The notes under the pieces: generated by a model | Databases searched by the model: none | Told to the model about the DNA's origin: nothing | What the model saw: the letters and a program-made list of their open reading frames with translations, nothing else | Position numbers and translations under genes: made by a program | From: Craterostigma plantagineum | Lineage: Eukaryota > Streptophyta > Magnoliopsida > Lamiales > Linderniaceae | Direction of reading: 5' to 3' | NCBI GenBank assembly: GCA_027422505.1 | Contig: JAPQWV010000050.1 | Coordinates: 806,001-870,000, forward strand | Length of the DNA stretch: 64,000 nt | Part shown: positions 47,101 to 57,885 of the stretch, piece by piece | How positions within the stretch are numbered: the stretch's first letter is position 1 | How the letters are laid out: the number at the start of each line of letters is the position of its first letter

Positions 47101-47926
47101 CTAGTTTATTGCCCGTGCATTGCACGGGTCATAGTTATCAGAAGAGACTAATTCCATTTTATAATTCCAGTCTTAAGCGGATACAGAACATGAAAAAAGG
47201 AAAAAAATAAAGACACTAAATAAAAAAAAAAGAAAGAAGCAATTGTACCATTATTCAAATTTTATTCCAACAATGAACGATTTTCATACGTTTATGATAA
47301 CATTGCGATGCTATAATAAACAATAATAAACAATAATGGAAGATAATATCAAACAATAAAACGAAAGAAAATAGATAATATTAAAGGCATATTATGATTT
47401 TGTAATAAGAGATGATCATACAAAAAACAGCGTGTCAAAAAACATTTAAAAAACAAAATGAAAGAATAAACTACAGGATTCTCCGTTGAAACTTTTAACT
47501 TGACACAGAGATGCTATCAGAGCAAGAATCGAAGCCACATGCTTGTGTAGAAGATCAAACAAAAACTACTACTAAAACAGAAATATAGAACTCAAATTTA
47601 TACACAATAATATTGAGCAAAAACCAAAAAACAAATTTAATGTCACTCACTATCATTCCCAATCATGATCACTAAACGACGATGGCAGCCTCATTGCTAA
47701 TCAGGCTAATGGTGATACCATTCTTAATTGAATAACCACATATGTCACTATTTTTCCCTCGCGTTCTTGGTCTAAAGGATCTTCTAAGCCTTTTTTGCCT
47801 TCTCATTTGTAGAGCAAATCTGAGTCAATCAGCTATGTGGAGATATCTGATGGATTCACTCAGTTATAGTTACACATAAAAACATCGCACTGACATGAAA
47901 GTTTATGTTGTGTAGTGTAAACTTAC

Positions 47927-49252
47927 CGGCATTTATGACCCGTTTGATTTGAGCTTCGGTTTCGATGTTGTCTGTGTAAGTCCAATCTCAGACCCATAGG
48001 CAGGTATGGCCCGTGAAGAGGTCCGAAGGAGCATATTAAGAAATTTTGAACTGTGTTTTTTTCATTAAAGGCAAGAACGTGGAGCAGCGAAAATTGAGTT
48101 CTTCCTCCACAACTTTAGCTATTTCATTCTTCTGTTCGAAAGCCCAATTCAAATGTAGATTGGTTATGGTTGCCCTTATGACTGAAAAGGAAAATTAGAT
48201 CACGATTCAGAAAAAGAAAGCAACCGAAAACATATACATAAATTGTCTTGTTAGAAAGATGCTACGTCTCACTCATATCACAAACTTTAAGAATGTTCCA
48301 TATAACGGAGCCTTACCATCAGAAGCATAGACATAAATCTCCCCAAGATCGGAAGATGCAAGCAAATTCATTTCATAAAGTTTTAGGAATTGCAACAAAA
48401 CCTTAGCATCAAGAACATAACATAAATCTGCCACTATTTGAAAGATGTTATCTCATTCATTTAACAAAATGTAAGAATGCTCCGTATATAACGTAACGTT
48501 GCCAGAGAAAACATGGAGACATAAATCTCCCCATGCTTTGAAGATGCAATAGCATTCATTTCATAAAAATTTTAAGCTTTATACAAACCTTACCATGGAA
48601 AAACCTATCTGCAAGTGTTCGGAAGACGCTATCTAACTAATTTCATAAACTTTCAGATCGCATGCATCTACATAACACAACCAAACTTACATTAAACAAA
48701 AAGGCATCGCCTCATTTGCGTTGGATGCTTTATAAGCCAAAGCTTCGTAGTCAGTAGAGCAACCACCATGACAATCATGTTTTCCTGAACACAGGAAAAG
48801 CGCTCATATTTTATCGAATTACAGCATAATATCAAAATGACTACGGATTTCTCGAAACAGTAGAAACTAATTATCCTCTTACACCTCTATGCATAAACCA
48901 TGGCCATGTGTAATAAGCATACAATTTCACCAAATTTTATCTTAATTATTGATTATCTATTAAATTAATAAATTAATCGGAACATAACGTGTTGATCAAT
49001 ACATTTATAATCTTTTGCAACAATATCTTAAAAACATTAATATTTGTAAACCTCCAAAATCAAGAAATGATAAAATTGCACCTTCGTCTTCGTTCCGCAC
49101 ATTGAGATGATGAATAGTCGGAGACATTTGACCAGCTATGTCGTAGCCGATGCACATAGGCAAGCAATGGCAATACGGCTCCATCACCTCGTCGAACCTA
49201 CCAATGTGTTCCTTAACAGCAACAGTGGACTTGAACACAGCCAAGTATTTGG
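47927..49252 (-). pseudogene. captured exons of a HIR (hypersensitive-induced reaction) gene
   Basis: Three pieces follow the order of plant HIR proteins, membrane-associated SPFH/prohibitin-family proteins linked to the hypersensitive response. Piece a (about 49080-49252) reads VFKSTVAVKEHIGRF, DEVMEPYCHCLP and IHHLNVRNEDE, and ends at a donor. Piece b (about 48085-48172) has FEQKNEIAKVVEEEL, the signature of the middle of the family. Piece c (47927-48000) has YTDNIETEAQIKRVIN and ends at CCG/GTAAGT. The exon between a and b and the C-terminal third are missing, and frames are broken. Retained introns show capture of genomic DNA, not a cDNA. Confidence 0.75.
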
Positions 49253-50590
49253 CCTATTCTTCTCAATTAAAGCTGCATGAAACTGTTAGATAACTAAACG
49301 CCTTGAGCAAGCCAAAGATCGAGAAACCTAGGCATAAAGTAGAGCAAGAATAAAAATAAATCACCGATCGTGGAAATAAAGAACTAACTTCGATCATTGC
49401 AACACAAACCATATATATCGAGAACCCCCTTGTTAACAGTAATTAGAAACCTTTAACATCAAAACACAAAATTTATACATCAATTGAGGCAAGGAAACCA
49501 TTATTAAAACGGTGAACATATTGAAAAAAATGCTTGTAATAAATCAAGAGACCAGTTTTTAATGATGAATCGGATTCAGGTATGAAGATGAAAAGTTTAA
49601 AACTTTGCATAAGAAAAAAGTTGCAGCCAAAAGCAGAGATAGAACCAAAAGAAAAGAAAAAGAAATTTAGCACAAAACAACTCAATTCACGCCAATAATT
49701 ATGCCGGTTCGAAATATGCGAACTTACGCCTTTGGCTCGGTCGAGTAAGGCGTAGATGGTGGCCTGGCTTTATTCTCTGTTTCTGCAGCTATGCTCGATG
49801 CTCGGGATTTTTCCTCCGTGAGCTTGTTCATCTCCCCTTTGAGATTCTTCGGCATAAATGGAGTGGATAACGTATCCCGCATGCTTGTACGATAGTGCTG
49901 TAAAGGATCATTGTGTTGGGAATATCATTTCGCAACACATTGATGTCACGACATAAACATCGGTAATGGACTGGTAGATGATGCCTGCCGTTTTCTGAGA
50001 AAAGTTAATACAGCAAATTTTATTTATTTACAATTCAAATGATTGTGCAACAACCAAAGCAGAAAAAATAACAAATAATATAAATCGTCCCTTCTGTCAC
50101 AATCACTGAAATAAGCAAAAAATATTGTCATAAACAGCAATAACAACTCAAAGAGACGAAATCAAGTTCGTTCGCTGCTCATAGAAACTTAATGAAAAAA
50201 CATACAGCCTTACAAAAAATGAACGATATGCACCGGCAAGCAGCAAATCAAACTCTTAACTTAACTTTTAAAAAAAAAAAGAAGTGTCTAATAATAAATT
50301 AAAACAAAAGAACTCCAACAGGATGACATAAGACTTTTCCTTTGGCTTGGAAAGACTGAGCAGTAGCATTCAAACCTCGCTTCAACAGGTTAGAAGCTTA
50401 CGAAGGCGGTAGAGAAAAAACGGTTACCTTAATTGGAGTTCGTTAAAGTTGAAGCAAGAATGATCAACAGTTCATATAAAATCTACGTGATTAAGGAAAC
50501 ATCATGAAACTAAGTGGATTACGAAAATCAATTAAAAAATAACGATCATTAAACTGAAGATCAATGGTACAACAGATAAAAATCATTTAT
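49253..50590. other. Helitron body, unassigned
   Basis: No firm coding match. A minus-strand segment at 49735-49905 (MPKNLKGEMNKLTEEKSRAS) could be another captured exon, but I do not recognise it. Confidence 0.35.
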
Positions 50591-50594
50591 TGTG

Positions 50595-51125
50595 GTGCGT
50601 ACTGATCCTTAAGAAACGCTTCAGCAAAAAGCAGATCCAACCTCCTTATCGTCATCACAAATGTATGTAAGAAGATAATCCTCATTTTCCCTTGGATTCC
50701 TGTAATGTAAAAGCACTTTTTCATCCATATGTCACAAAACAGTGTTAAATAACTCTTCTTTGGCACCTGGGTACCAAATCAATCGTGAAAGACAATTATG
50801 GGCGATAAAACACAAGCAAAGTCAAAATGCCTTACATCACATGATGGTTGTACCAACATTTTGGTATTTTTACACCCTACAAATTCGTCTTCCTACTTCA
50901 TCTTCTTCCTCCTCACAAAATTACTGGGGTTACGGAAAAGAAATCTTATATATAATGTAAAGGGCTACAAATCAACAGCTAAGAAAATGTGTATCAGAAA
51001 TAGATCTAGTTTTATTATAATCTAATAACAGGAAGCAAAGCCAAAACCTCATGTCTTCTTCAATGACGCCATTCTTCTCGTCATCTTCGTCCGATTCCTC
51101 GGCGGTTCTCGCCATGGCTCCAAGA
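50595..51125 (-). other. possible exons of a second captured gene
   Basis: On the minus strand an ATG at about 51114 starts MARTAEESDEDDEKNGVIEE, and about 0.4 kb further a segment reads NPRENEDYLLTYICDDDKEV after an acceptor-like TTACAG. The acidic N-terminus plus a splice-like boundary looks like a captured gene start. The family is not recognised. Confidence 0.35.
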
Positions 51126-51308
51126 TCATCTTCAACTAATTCTTCATCGATGTGATGGATCGGGAGAAAACGTCTATTTTGGCAAGGTAGTCATAATCTA
51201 ATCTCTTTGATTAGCTGAACGTGGGTTAGTTTAGTTTAGAAAGTGGGGTGGTTTATTCCATGTATTAAAATAGAACAAAAATTTTTTAATTGAAAGGACA
51301 CGTGGCAT

Positions 51309-51340
51309 CATTTAGTGTGACCTACATTTCCATATATATA
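51309..51340. repeat. inverted partner of 46914-46947
   Basis: CATTTAGTGTGACCTACATT and the following TATATA run are the inverse of the sequence at 46914. The pair brackets the Helitron region about 4.4 kb apart. Confidence 0.7.
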
Positions 51341-51364
51341 TGTGTGTGTGTGTGTGTGTGTCTT

Positions 51365-51921
51365 TTAAGATATAGCACAAGAATTTGGATCCTCCTCGGC
51401 AGTGATGTTGGGGGTGTAGTAATACTGTGGTGGTGTTATGTAAGGATAAATAGGATGACGAGGAATGACGTCATTCCTATACATCATCGTAGGCTCAACC
51501 TTTACTTGTTTCTCCTTTTGTTCTTTCGCTGGCCCAATGGTCAGTATTTCCGCGCACCATTTTTCCCTAAGTTTTCTAACAACCTTTACGGCATCGAAGT
51601 CTCCTATCACAGTTAGTTTTTGGTTCTTCAGGTCCATTGTAAGAGACTCTATACCTATTAAGATAAAATAAAATAAAAACAATAGATCAATATATAATCC
51701 TCCACACAGAGAAATTAACCATGCGCGCTACAAGAATCAGATTTTATTATACGATATAAATATCTATAAATTACCGTAGTGAGTTGTGACTACATGCATT
51801 GCATTTCTTCTCTCCTTCTCACCCTCGATAAGTATCTTCAACACAAGTTTCTGCAATTTCATAAATAAAAAAAGCTCCAATGTTCAATGCACAATTATGT
51901 ACTGTCACCCACGTATAAAAG

Positions 51922-51970
<49 letters not shown>

Positions 51971-51995
51971 GGAAATTAGCTTTAACCTGGGACAT
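51365..51995 (-). CDS. HIPP-D: HMA-domain protein with CaaX box
   Basis: Exons 51987-51995, 51775-51850 and 51365-51654 join to 125 codons including the stop with GT-AG junctions. The protein starts Met-Ser-Gln, [20 protein letters not shown], then [19 protein letters not shown] and [20 protein letters not shown]. This is a complete HMA beta-alpha-beta-beta-alpha-beta pattern without the Cys-x-x-Cys metal loop. A Lys/Glu linker and Pro/Tyr-rich tail end in Cys-Ala-Ile-Ser, a CaaX isoprenylation site. It is closest to HIPP-A through the HMA region, and to HIPP-B in having a full tail. The leader has a very long GA tract and the promoter has the shared TGACGTCA cassette. It is the best candidate for a functional gene here. 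Confidence 0.9.
51931..51968. repeat. (GT)n microsatellite in HIPP-D intron 1
   Basis: About 18 GT units lie in the first intron. AC/AT repeats occupy the same intron in HIPP-A and HIPP-B. Confidence 0.9.
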
Positions 51996-51997
51996 CT

Positions 51998-52004
<7 letters not shown>

Positions 52005-52076
<72 letters not shown>
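52005..52076. repeat. (GA)n microsatellite in the HIPP-D 5' leader
   Basis: About 35 GA units lie immediately upstream of the start codon, in the position also used in HIPP-A and HIPP-C. In the mRNA it is a CU-rich leader. Confidence 0.93.
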
Positions 52077-52139
52077 AATGAAGTTCTCCAAGAGATGAGA
52101 TGTGTGAGCTGTTTGATTTGGAAAGGCGTCCTAATAAAT

Positions 52140-52620
52140 AGCTAGAATAAACGGCAAATTTATCGGAGTATCCGTGTGACGTTGACGAAATATTTTATAG
52201 AATGTGACAAATGAAGGGTGTGACTTTCTGAAAGTTGGCGGTTAAATATTTTATTGTGATGGGAAATATAAGTTAGAAAAAGTCAACAGTCCACGCAGTT
52301 ACCGACTTGACCTTACGGCTTACATAATACATTAATAATTGGGTCTTATAATACTAAAAACAATGTTTTCAGTCGTCGTTTATGATCTTTAATGTCATAG
52401 GTTTTCATTAGTCACCAAATAGACACGCTACGCTACGGAACTTTCCCTAGCTACGGCTGAAGTACGAAGAGTATATACAACAAAGTTTGTGGGACCCACC
52501 ATGACGTAGCCCCTTTGATATTGTTTGCATCACTCAGAACTGACATGACGTCACCGACAATAGGTCCTTGTGTTGCGCAAGGCCATCTACAGATGGCCTT
52601 GGACGGGGAGGTTTGGCGGG
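52140..52620 (-). promoter_or_regulatory. HIPP-D promoter cassette
   Basis: It contains AAAGTCAACAGTCCACGC, TCAGTCGTCGTTTATGATCT, GACACGCTACGCTACGGAAC, AAGTTTGTGGGACCCACC and CATCACTCAGAACTGACATG, with TGACGTCA at 52546-52553. The same blocks, in this order, flank HIPP-A once its insertions are removed. Confidence 0.65.
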
Positions 52621-52649
52621 GGCGGAGCTCCAATCAACCGCCAGGTAGA

Positions 52650-53160
52650 GGTGACAATTTGGGCTCAAGCCCATGGGCCAGGCCGGCCCGCCCGACCTAA
52701 ATAAACGGGGATTAGTCCAATTTTTAAGTCCCGAATCAAGTTGGGCTTATCAGCCCGCGGGCCAAAAAAGTTCGGTAGTATTTTATTTTATTTTATTTAT
52801 TTTCTTAATATTTGTTATGTATAATATGTTGCAAAAATTTACTCATATAAGCAAAAACTATCATATTTTACATATTCATGAATATATATTATATATATAT
52901 TTTTAGAATTATTTTCTAGAATTATGAGTATAATATATAATTTAAAATGAACAAATAAAGATTTTTTAAAAATAAAAAATTTAAAAAATAAAAATATTAG
53001 GGTCGATGGGCTCGGGCCAGGTAGGCCCATCCGATGGCTTTGCCGGTAAGGGCCTAGGATCCTTCGGCCCGTTCAATTTTGGGCCGGCCCGACCCGGCCC
53101 ATAAAAGATCGGGCGGCCTGCTAACTTTGGGCCGACCGGCCCTGTCCGCCCATATTTTCA
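52650..53160. mobile_element. fold-back element with GGGCCGGCCCG arms
   Basis: AGGTGACAATTTGGGCTCAAG opens the left arm (GGGCCAGGCCGGCCCG). The right arm (GGGCCGGCCCGACCCGGCCC) closes around 53150, and an AT-rich core lies between. The right terminus is imperfect and no target duplication was found. Confidence 0.6.
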
Positions 53161-54132
53161 GCTATACCGCAAAGCGCTATGCTAATCGCAACAGCGTCTA
53201 CAGTGTCTCTCGATATGTAGCGCCTAGCAGGGCACTGTTCACAGCTATCCATTTTTAATTTTTTTTACTTTTCTTTTTTGTTTTTTATTTTGTTGAAAAG
53301 CGGAGGAAAAGAATGGGGAAGATGATGACGAAGATGAGAGAGAAACCCTATCGAATTACTTTTTCTGTTTTTCTTTCATCTTTATTAACTTTCTGATTTT
53401 CCACCAACAATTTCTGGCGAGGTCACGCAATCACACGGTATTGTTTAAACTGTAAATCTAGAGAAATTGTTCTGTTTTAATTCTATATATAGAGAATTGT
53501 TGGAGACGACCTAACTCTTGGACATTTGGGGTAATTGATTAAAATCCGAGGGGAGAATTTATATATACTGCTCAACTTCGACATAGTGTGAATGAAAGAT
53601 TTATTGCATTCTCAAGTATCTGATTATTTTTCAGGTTCATTCTCACGAGCTGTTTTCTAATGTTAAGTGGAGATACGATCACATCATCACCACATTAATG
53701 CGTAGTTAGTAGTACCATTTTCAGTACATCATCGGAGGAAATGCCAATTTTCCTTCATAATCTATTACTATTATAAAAGCCAGAATATGGCCAGTTTCTA
53801 GAGTAGATTGCCGGTCATATGTTGCCTTTAAATATTTGTGTATGAAACCTGCATTTTCCAGTTGCCAATATTTTATTTTCATTTTTCTTTTAAAATAATA
53901 ATAATGCACGTAGCTATACACGTTCAAGGATTCAGTTGTCTGTTTTGTTTATTTTTCTTTTTCTTTTGTGATAATGCAATGCACATCACATATATATCAT
54001 AATTAAGTGAAAATATAGTCTTCTTGTCCTTTTTCTTTTTGCTGTATTGCATTTTTTATAGTAACGTGATACATATAAATCATATTTTTTCTTTTTATTT
54101 GTTGTTATATGATAACATACACACATACAATG
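53161..54132. other. gene-free spacer with HIPP-unit fragments
   Basis: Near 53580-53640 TTTATTGCATTCTCAAGTATCTGAT resembles the HIPP-B flank near 35.09 kb. A short Met/Lys-rich frame at 53312 is not convincing as a gene. Confidence 0.4.
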
Positions 54133-54515
54133 AGATTTGCTATGGTGCCCACCTACCGTGAGCAACCACCGTGAGCACCATAAGCAAATCTCTCATTTTC
54201 TTGCGCTTTTCCGATTCTCAACGCCGCCAACACCTACGTAGACAATCTCATATCCATTGCTAACCTAAATCACCCTCTCCTACACGTTAATTTTTAAGAA
54301 AATCCATTATTTATTCTTCAAATGTGGACGACATACCGATGTGATGATTTCTTAAAATTAACGTGTTGGAGATGGTGATTTAGGTCAGCAATGGATATGA
54401 GATTGTCTACGTAGGTGTTGGCGGTGTTGAGAATCGAAAAAGCGCAAGAAAATGAGAGATTTGCTTATGGTGCTCACGGTGGTTGCTCATGGTAGGTGGG
54501 CACCATAGCAAATCT
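54133..54515. mobile_element. 383-bp fold-back MITE with ~170-bp arms
   Basis: AGATTTGCTATGGTGCCCACC and its inverse form the ends. The arms stay highly similar inward (for example CAATCTCATATCCATTGC and its inverse), leaving a very short loop near 54320. Its transcript would form a long hairpin. It is related in its termini to 28488-28687. Confidence 0.85.
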
Positions 54516-54837
54516 ATATATATATATATTATATATATATATATGTCAATTTTTAAGAAAAAATTTAACATAAAATTACAAAATCACCCACTATCTTTTA
54601 ATTACACTATTTTCAGTTAGTTTTTTACCTTTACTTTATAATTTCATAAATACACAATTAAAATAAAATTAAAATTTCAATTAGCTATTTTAATTCAAAA
54701 TTAATTTAGTATTACATATATATAATATGCACACGCATTTGAGTGTGCAAGAGTACTAGACATGTTTAACCTTAAAAGGATTTTGTACTTTCACGTAACA
54801 AAAAGTATAAGTAAAATATAATTATGATTTATAAATT

Positions 54838-55169
54838 GGAGGTTCAATAAAATAAAGCAAGATGTCTAGAACAATTAATTGCAAAAATGAGTGTCAAATT
54901 TGAAATTTATAAATCTGGGGATCAAAAAGCTAATCAAATGAAATTTGTAGGAATCAAACCAAGCCAATATAAGAAATAATTTAAAAAATAAATGGAGGTT
55001 CAATAAAATAAAAGCAAAATATCTAGAGATATACACAATTAATTGCAAAAATGAGTGTCAAATTTGAAATTTATAAATTTGGGGATAAAAAAGCTAATCA
55101 TAAAATATTATTTAAATGAAATTTGTAGGAATAGAACGAAGCCAATAAAATAAATAATTTAAATAAATG
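54838..55169. repeat. tandem duplication, ~156-175 bp units
   Basis: Unit 1 (54838-54993) and unit 2 (54994-55169) both start GGAGGTTCAATAAAATAAA and share AATTAATTGCAAAAATGAGT and GAAATTTGTAGGAAT, with small insertions in unit 2. Confidence 0.85.
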
Positions 55170-55767
55170 TTATCATTGGACGAATACTATGTTTTGTTAC
55201 ATTTAATTATTTGTTTTTTAACTATTTTTTGGTCTTTAATTTAAATATGAACCGGACAGGACATGACCGGTTTTTTGACCAGTCTGGTCGGAACCAGCAT
55301 GAACCGGTCCGGTTCCGAAAACCATGACACACACACATATATATATCATATTAACTACAAAATATAAATATATAAATCACATATAAATGTATCATATTTA
55401 ATAAGTGCACAATCAAATGGTGTCACAGTTTTTAGCATCAGTTCAAAATTATTGTTAGTAATGAATATTAGGCATGCATAAGGAATAAACTTCGTGGGTT
55501 TGTTTATAGGTGGCTACCTAACACCACTTATTAAGATTTTGACGACTAGCAAATCTTGCTATCAATCATGTCAATGTACTCTATTCTTGCAAACAAATGG
55601 TGATTTAAAAGGTTAATTTTTCTTACTAATATATATCTTAATTGAATTTTCGTAACAGTATAAAACTAACATTACTTTTATGTATATCTGACGCAACATC
55701 GTTCAACTTTGTGTATATATTTATTAACTGTTTTAATAATTTGGTTACGGGTACGGTTACGTAGATG

Positions 55768-55795
55768 CCGCACAAAGTGCGGCCACGTCATCTAG
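55768..55795 (+). mobile_element. Helitron 3' terminus (plus strand)
   Basis: The hairpin CCGCACAAAGTGCGG is followed after nine bases by CTAG and a T, the standard Helitron 3' end. The body would lie to the left; no 5' end or helicase was identified. Confidence 0.6.
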
Positions 55796-56400
55796 TTTAT
55801 AAAAAGGCAGCAAAGACGTTTAACATTGTAATTTTATTTGGGCCTCGATAAATTATTACCGTAAAATTCATATTCTAGCACAACTCCAGCCTTTTCAATT
55901 TATATGGGGGCTTATTACTCAAAGAAAATCCGATATTATAATATATAACTTAGCTATTTTCACACAACGTCACTCAATTTACATGCACTGATTACGTTTA
56001 GTTTGAGTCCATCTGAACTCATTTCCCTATTGCGTCGATTTAAATTGTCTTTGATATGCAAATTTCGTGTGGAGAAAAAAACACAAATTAAATTAGTTAC
56101 GTTAACGCATCGAACATTGACAGGTTCGTTTTTTTCTATTTTTAGCGACCCGTCTTGTAACAAAGTGGGGGCTCAAACACTATCATCTCTAAAAATTGTG
56201 GCACTAAAAATATTATTTAATGAGGCGTATGTGATATTGGACCTAAAAGTTTGGCTCTACATTTTTTATTAGGCGTATGATAATGTGCTCTGAGAATTAG
56301 ACCCATAAATTTGGTGCGTGTTCAGTGGATCATGATACAATGGTCTAAATTCGGCCCACAATAATGATAAGTTGCGCTTCGACGGTTGCCCACACGCTTT
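55796..56400. other. gene-free spacer
   Basis: Near 55810 GCAAAGACGTTTAACATTGTAATTTTATTTGGGCC resembles the 3' flank of HIPP-B (35.16 kb). Otherwise nothing was recognised. Confidence 0.45.
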
Positions 56401-57290
56401 TTTTTTTTTTTGTAATTCCTTATCAGTTCCCATTGAAGTTTAAACTTCATGCTCAGTACCCTACGAAAATTTCTTCCTATTTAGTACCCATCTACAAGAA
56501 AATGTGTTTAATACCTCTAAACAGTGAACCGACAAAATTACCCTTTTTCAAATCAAAACTGGCATACCAACTATCACTAAATATACCAACTGTTTAGCGT
56601 TATTATACCAACAAAATCGAATACTATACCACTGTTGGTATAATAACGATAACATTTGGTATAAAGCTTAATTCTGGTATAACTGCGACAACCGTTAATA
56701 TAATTTGCAATTTTATTTATATAAAATTATAATAATATTATTTTGTTGGTGAGCAATAACAGTTGGTATAATAATCAAAACAGTTGGTATAATCGTATAA
56801 AATTAGAATAACGTTATATACTGGTATAATAACGAAAACATATGGTATAATTTCCTCAATTTCTGGTATAATAGCAAAATCAGTTAGTATAATGCCTAAT
56901 TATTTTGTATAACCTTATAATTTGGTATAATGTCCAATTTTGTTGTATTTAAATTCGAATTTCATTATTTATTGGTATAATAACGAAAATAGATGGTATA
57001 ATTTCAAAAGTTTCTGGTATAATAGATAAACAGCTGGTATAATGTCCCATATTTTGGTATTAAAAATATAATAACGTTATTTATTGGTATAATAACGGAA
57101 ACAGATGGTATAATTTCTAAAATTTCTGGTATAATAGAAAAATCAGTTGGTATAATTACGAAAACAATTGGTATAATTTCTATAATTTCTGATATAATTT
57201 TAATTTTTTTGTTGTTATAATTCATGTGATAATAATTGTTCAGCTGAAAAGACCATTTTAGGTACTAAAAACATGTGATAATTACCTTTT
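56400..57290. repeat. degenerate TGGTATAAT repeat block, probably a transposon core
   Basis: TTGGTATAAT, ATGGTATAATTTC and CTGGTATAATAG recur more than twenty times between 56590 and 57190, often as a ~60-bp higher-order unit. The edges (CAGTACCC...TTTAGTACCC at left, TTTTAGGTACTAAAAACATG at right) look like weak inverted ends. It resembles in style the GTACC array inside MULE-2. Confidence 0.65.
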
Positions 57291-57885
57291 TTTTTCCTTT
57301 TAATTGATATTCGCACACTAGTCGCTCGCACTCGATTGACCACACGACACGATAATTAATTACAAAAAAATTCTTCCCATGTTTATAATGAAATAAAAAA
57401 AGGATAGCTCTCTTAGGTTTGAGTTTGGGACTATATACAAATAAGGAGAGCCATAAAAACACGTCACCTCGATTTTATATCCAGTTGACTGGTTACACGT
57501 TAAAGCTAAGATTAGGTTGGACAGTGTCCATGCAATAATTAAACTGATAGAGAGAAAATCCAAACCAATAGTCAGAAAGGAGACAGGATAATGTTTCTTG
57601 AGTTCTCATTGTCTACTATATAACGCGATGAGGACAGTCACCATCACCCTATGTATTTTGCATCAGTTTATAACTTAAATCTTTCAAATGCTTCTGAGTA
57701 TATATATATATTTGCACACTTTCTGAAATTTTAATAGCTGGTTTTTAAGTTGATAGGTGAAGATCCTTCTTGCCACGTTTTATTCTCGTTAGAAGACAAC
57801 TAAAAATTTTATCTTTTGATTTGAGTGATGAGATTGGATTGGTATCATTTTGCGTTTTCGTGAATACAAACTTGAACGCATTAAT
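57291..57885. other. gene-free spacer
   Basis: No gene or element end was recognised. Confidence 0.5.

Larger units (their letters stand above)
47101..51300 (-). mobile_element. Helitron carrying host gene exons
   Basis: The 3' terminus on the minus strand is hairpin CCCGTGCAATGCACGGG, then CAATAAA and CTAG (47101-47104), with an A/T host junction. No inverted repeats or target duplication are expected for this class. The body contains several intron-bearing fragments of a HIR gene and possibly a second gene, all on the minus strand, but no Rep/helicase. The right (5') boundary is uncertain, somewhere between 51.2 and 51.34 kb, just short of the HIPP-D 3' end. Confidence 0.65.

Noticed and set aside
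47927..49252. Functional HIR gene
   Set aside because: Internal exons and the C-terminal third are missing, and frames are broken between the recognised pieces.
51786..52145. Open frames through GA and GT repeats
   Set aside because: They arise from microsatellites without stop codons. The real gene on the minus strand uses exons on either side of them.
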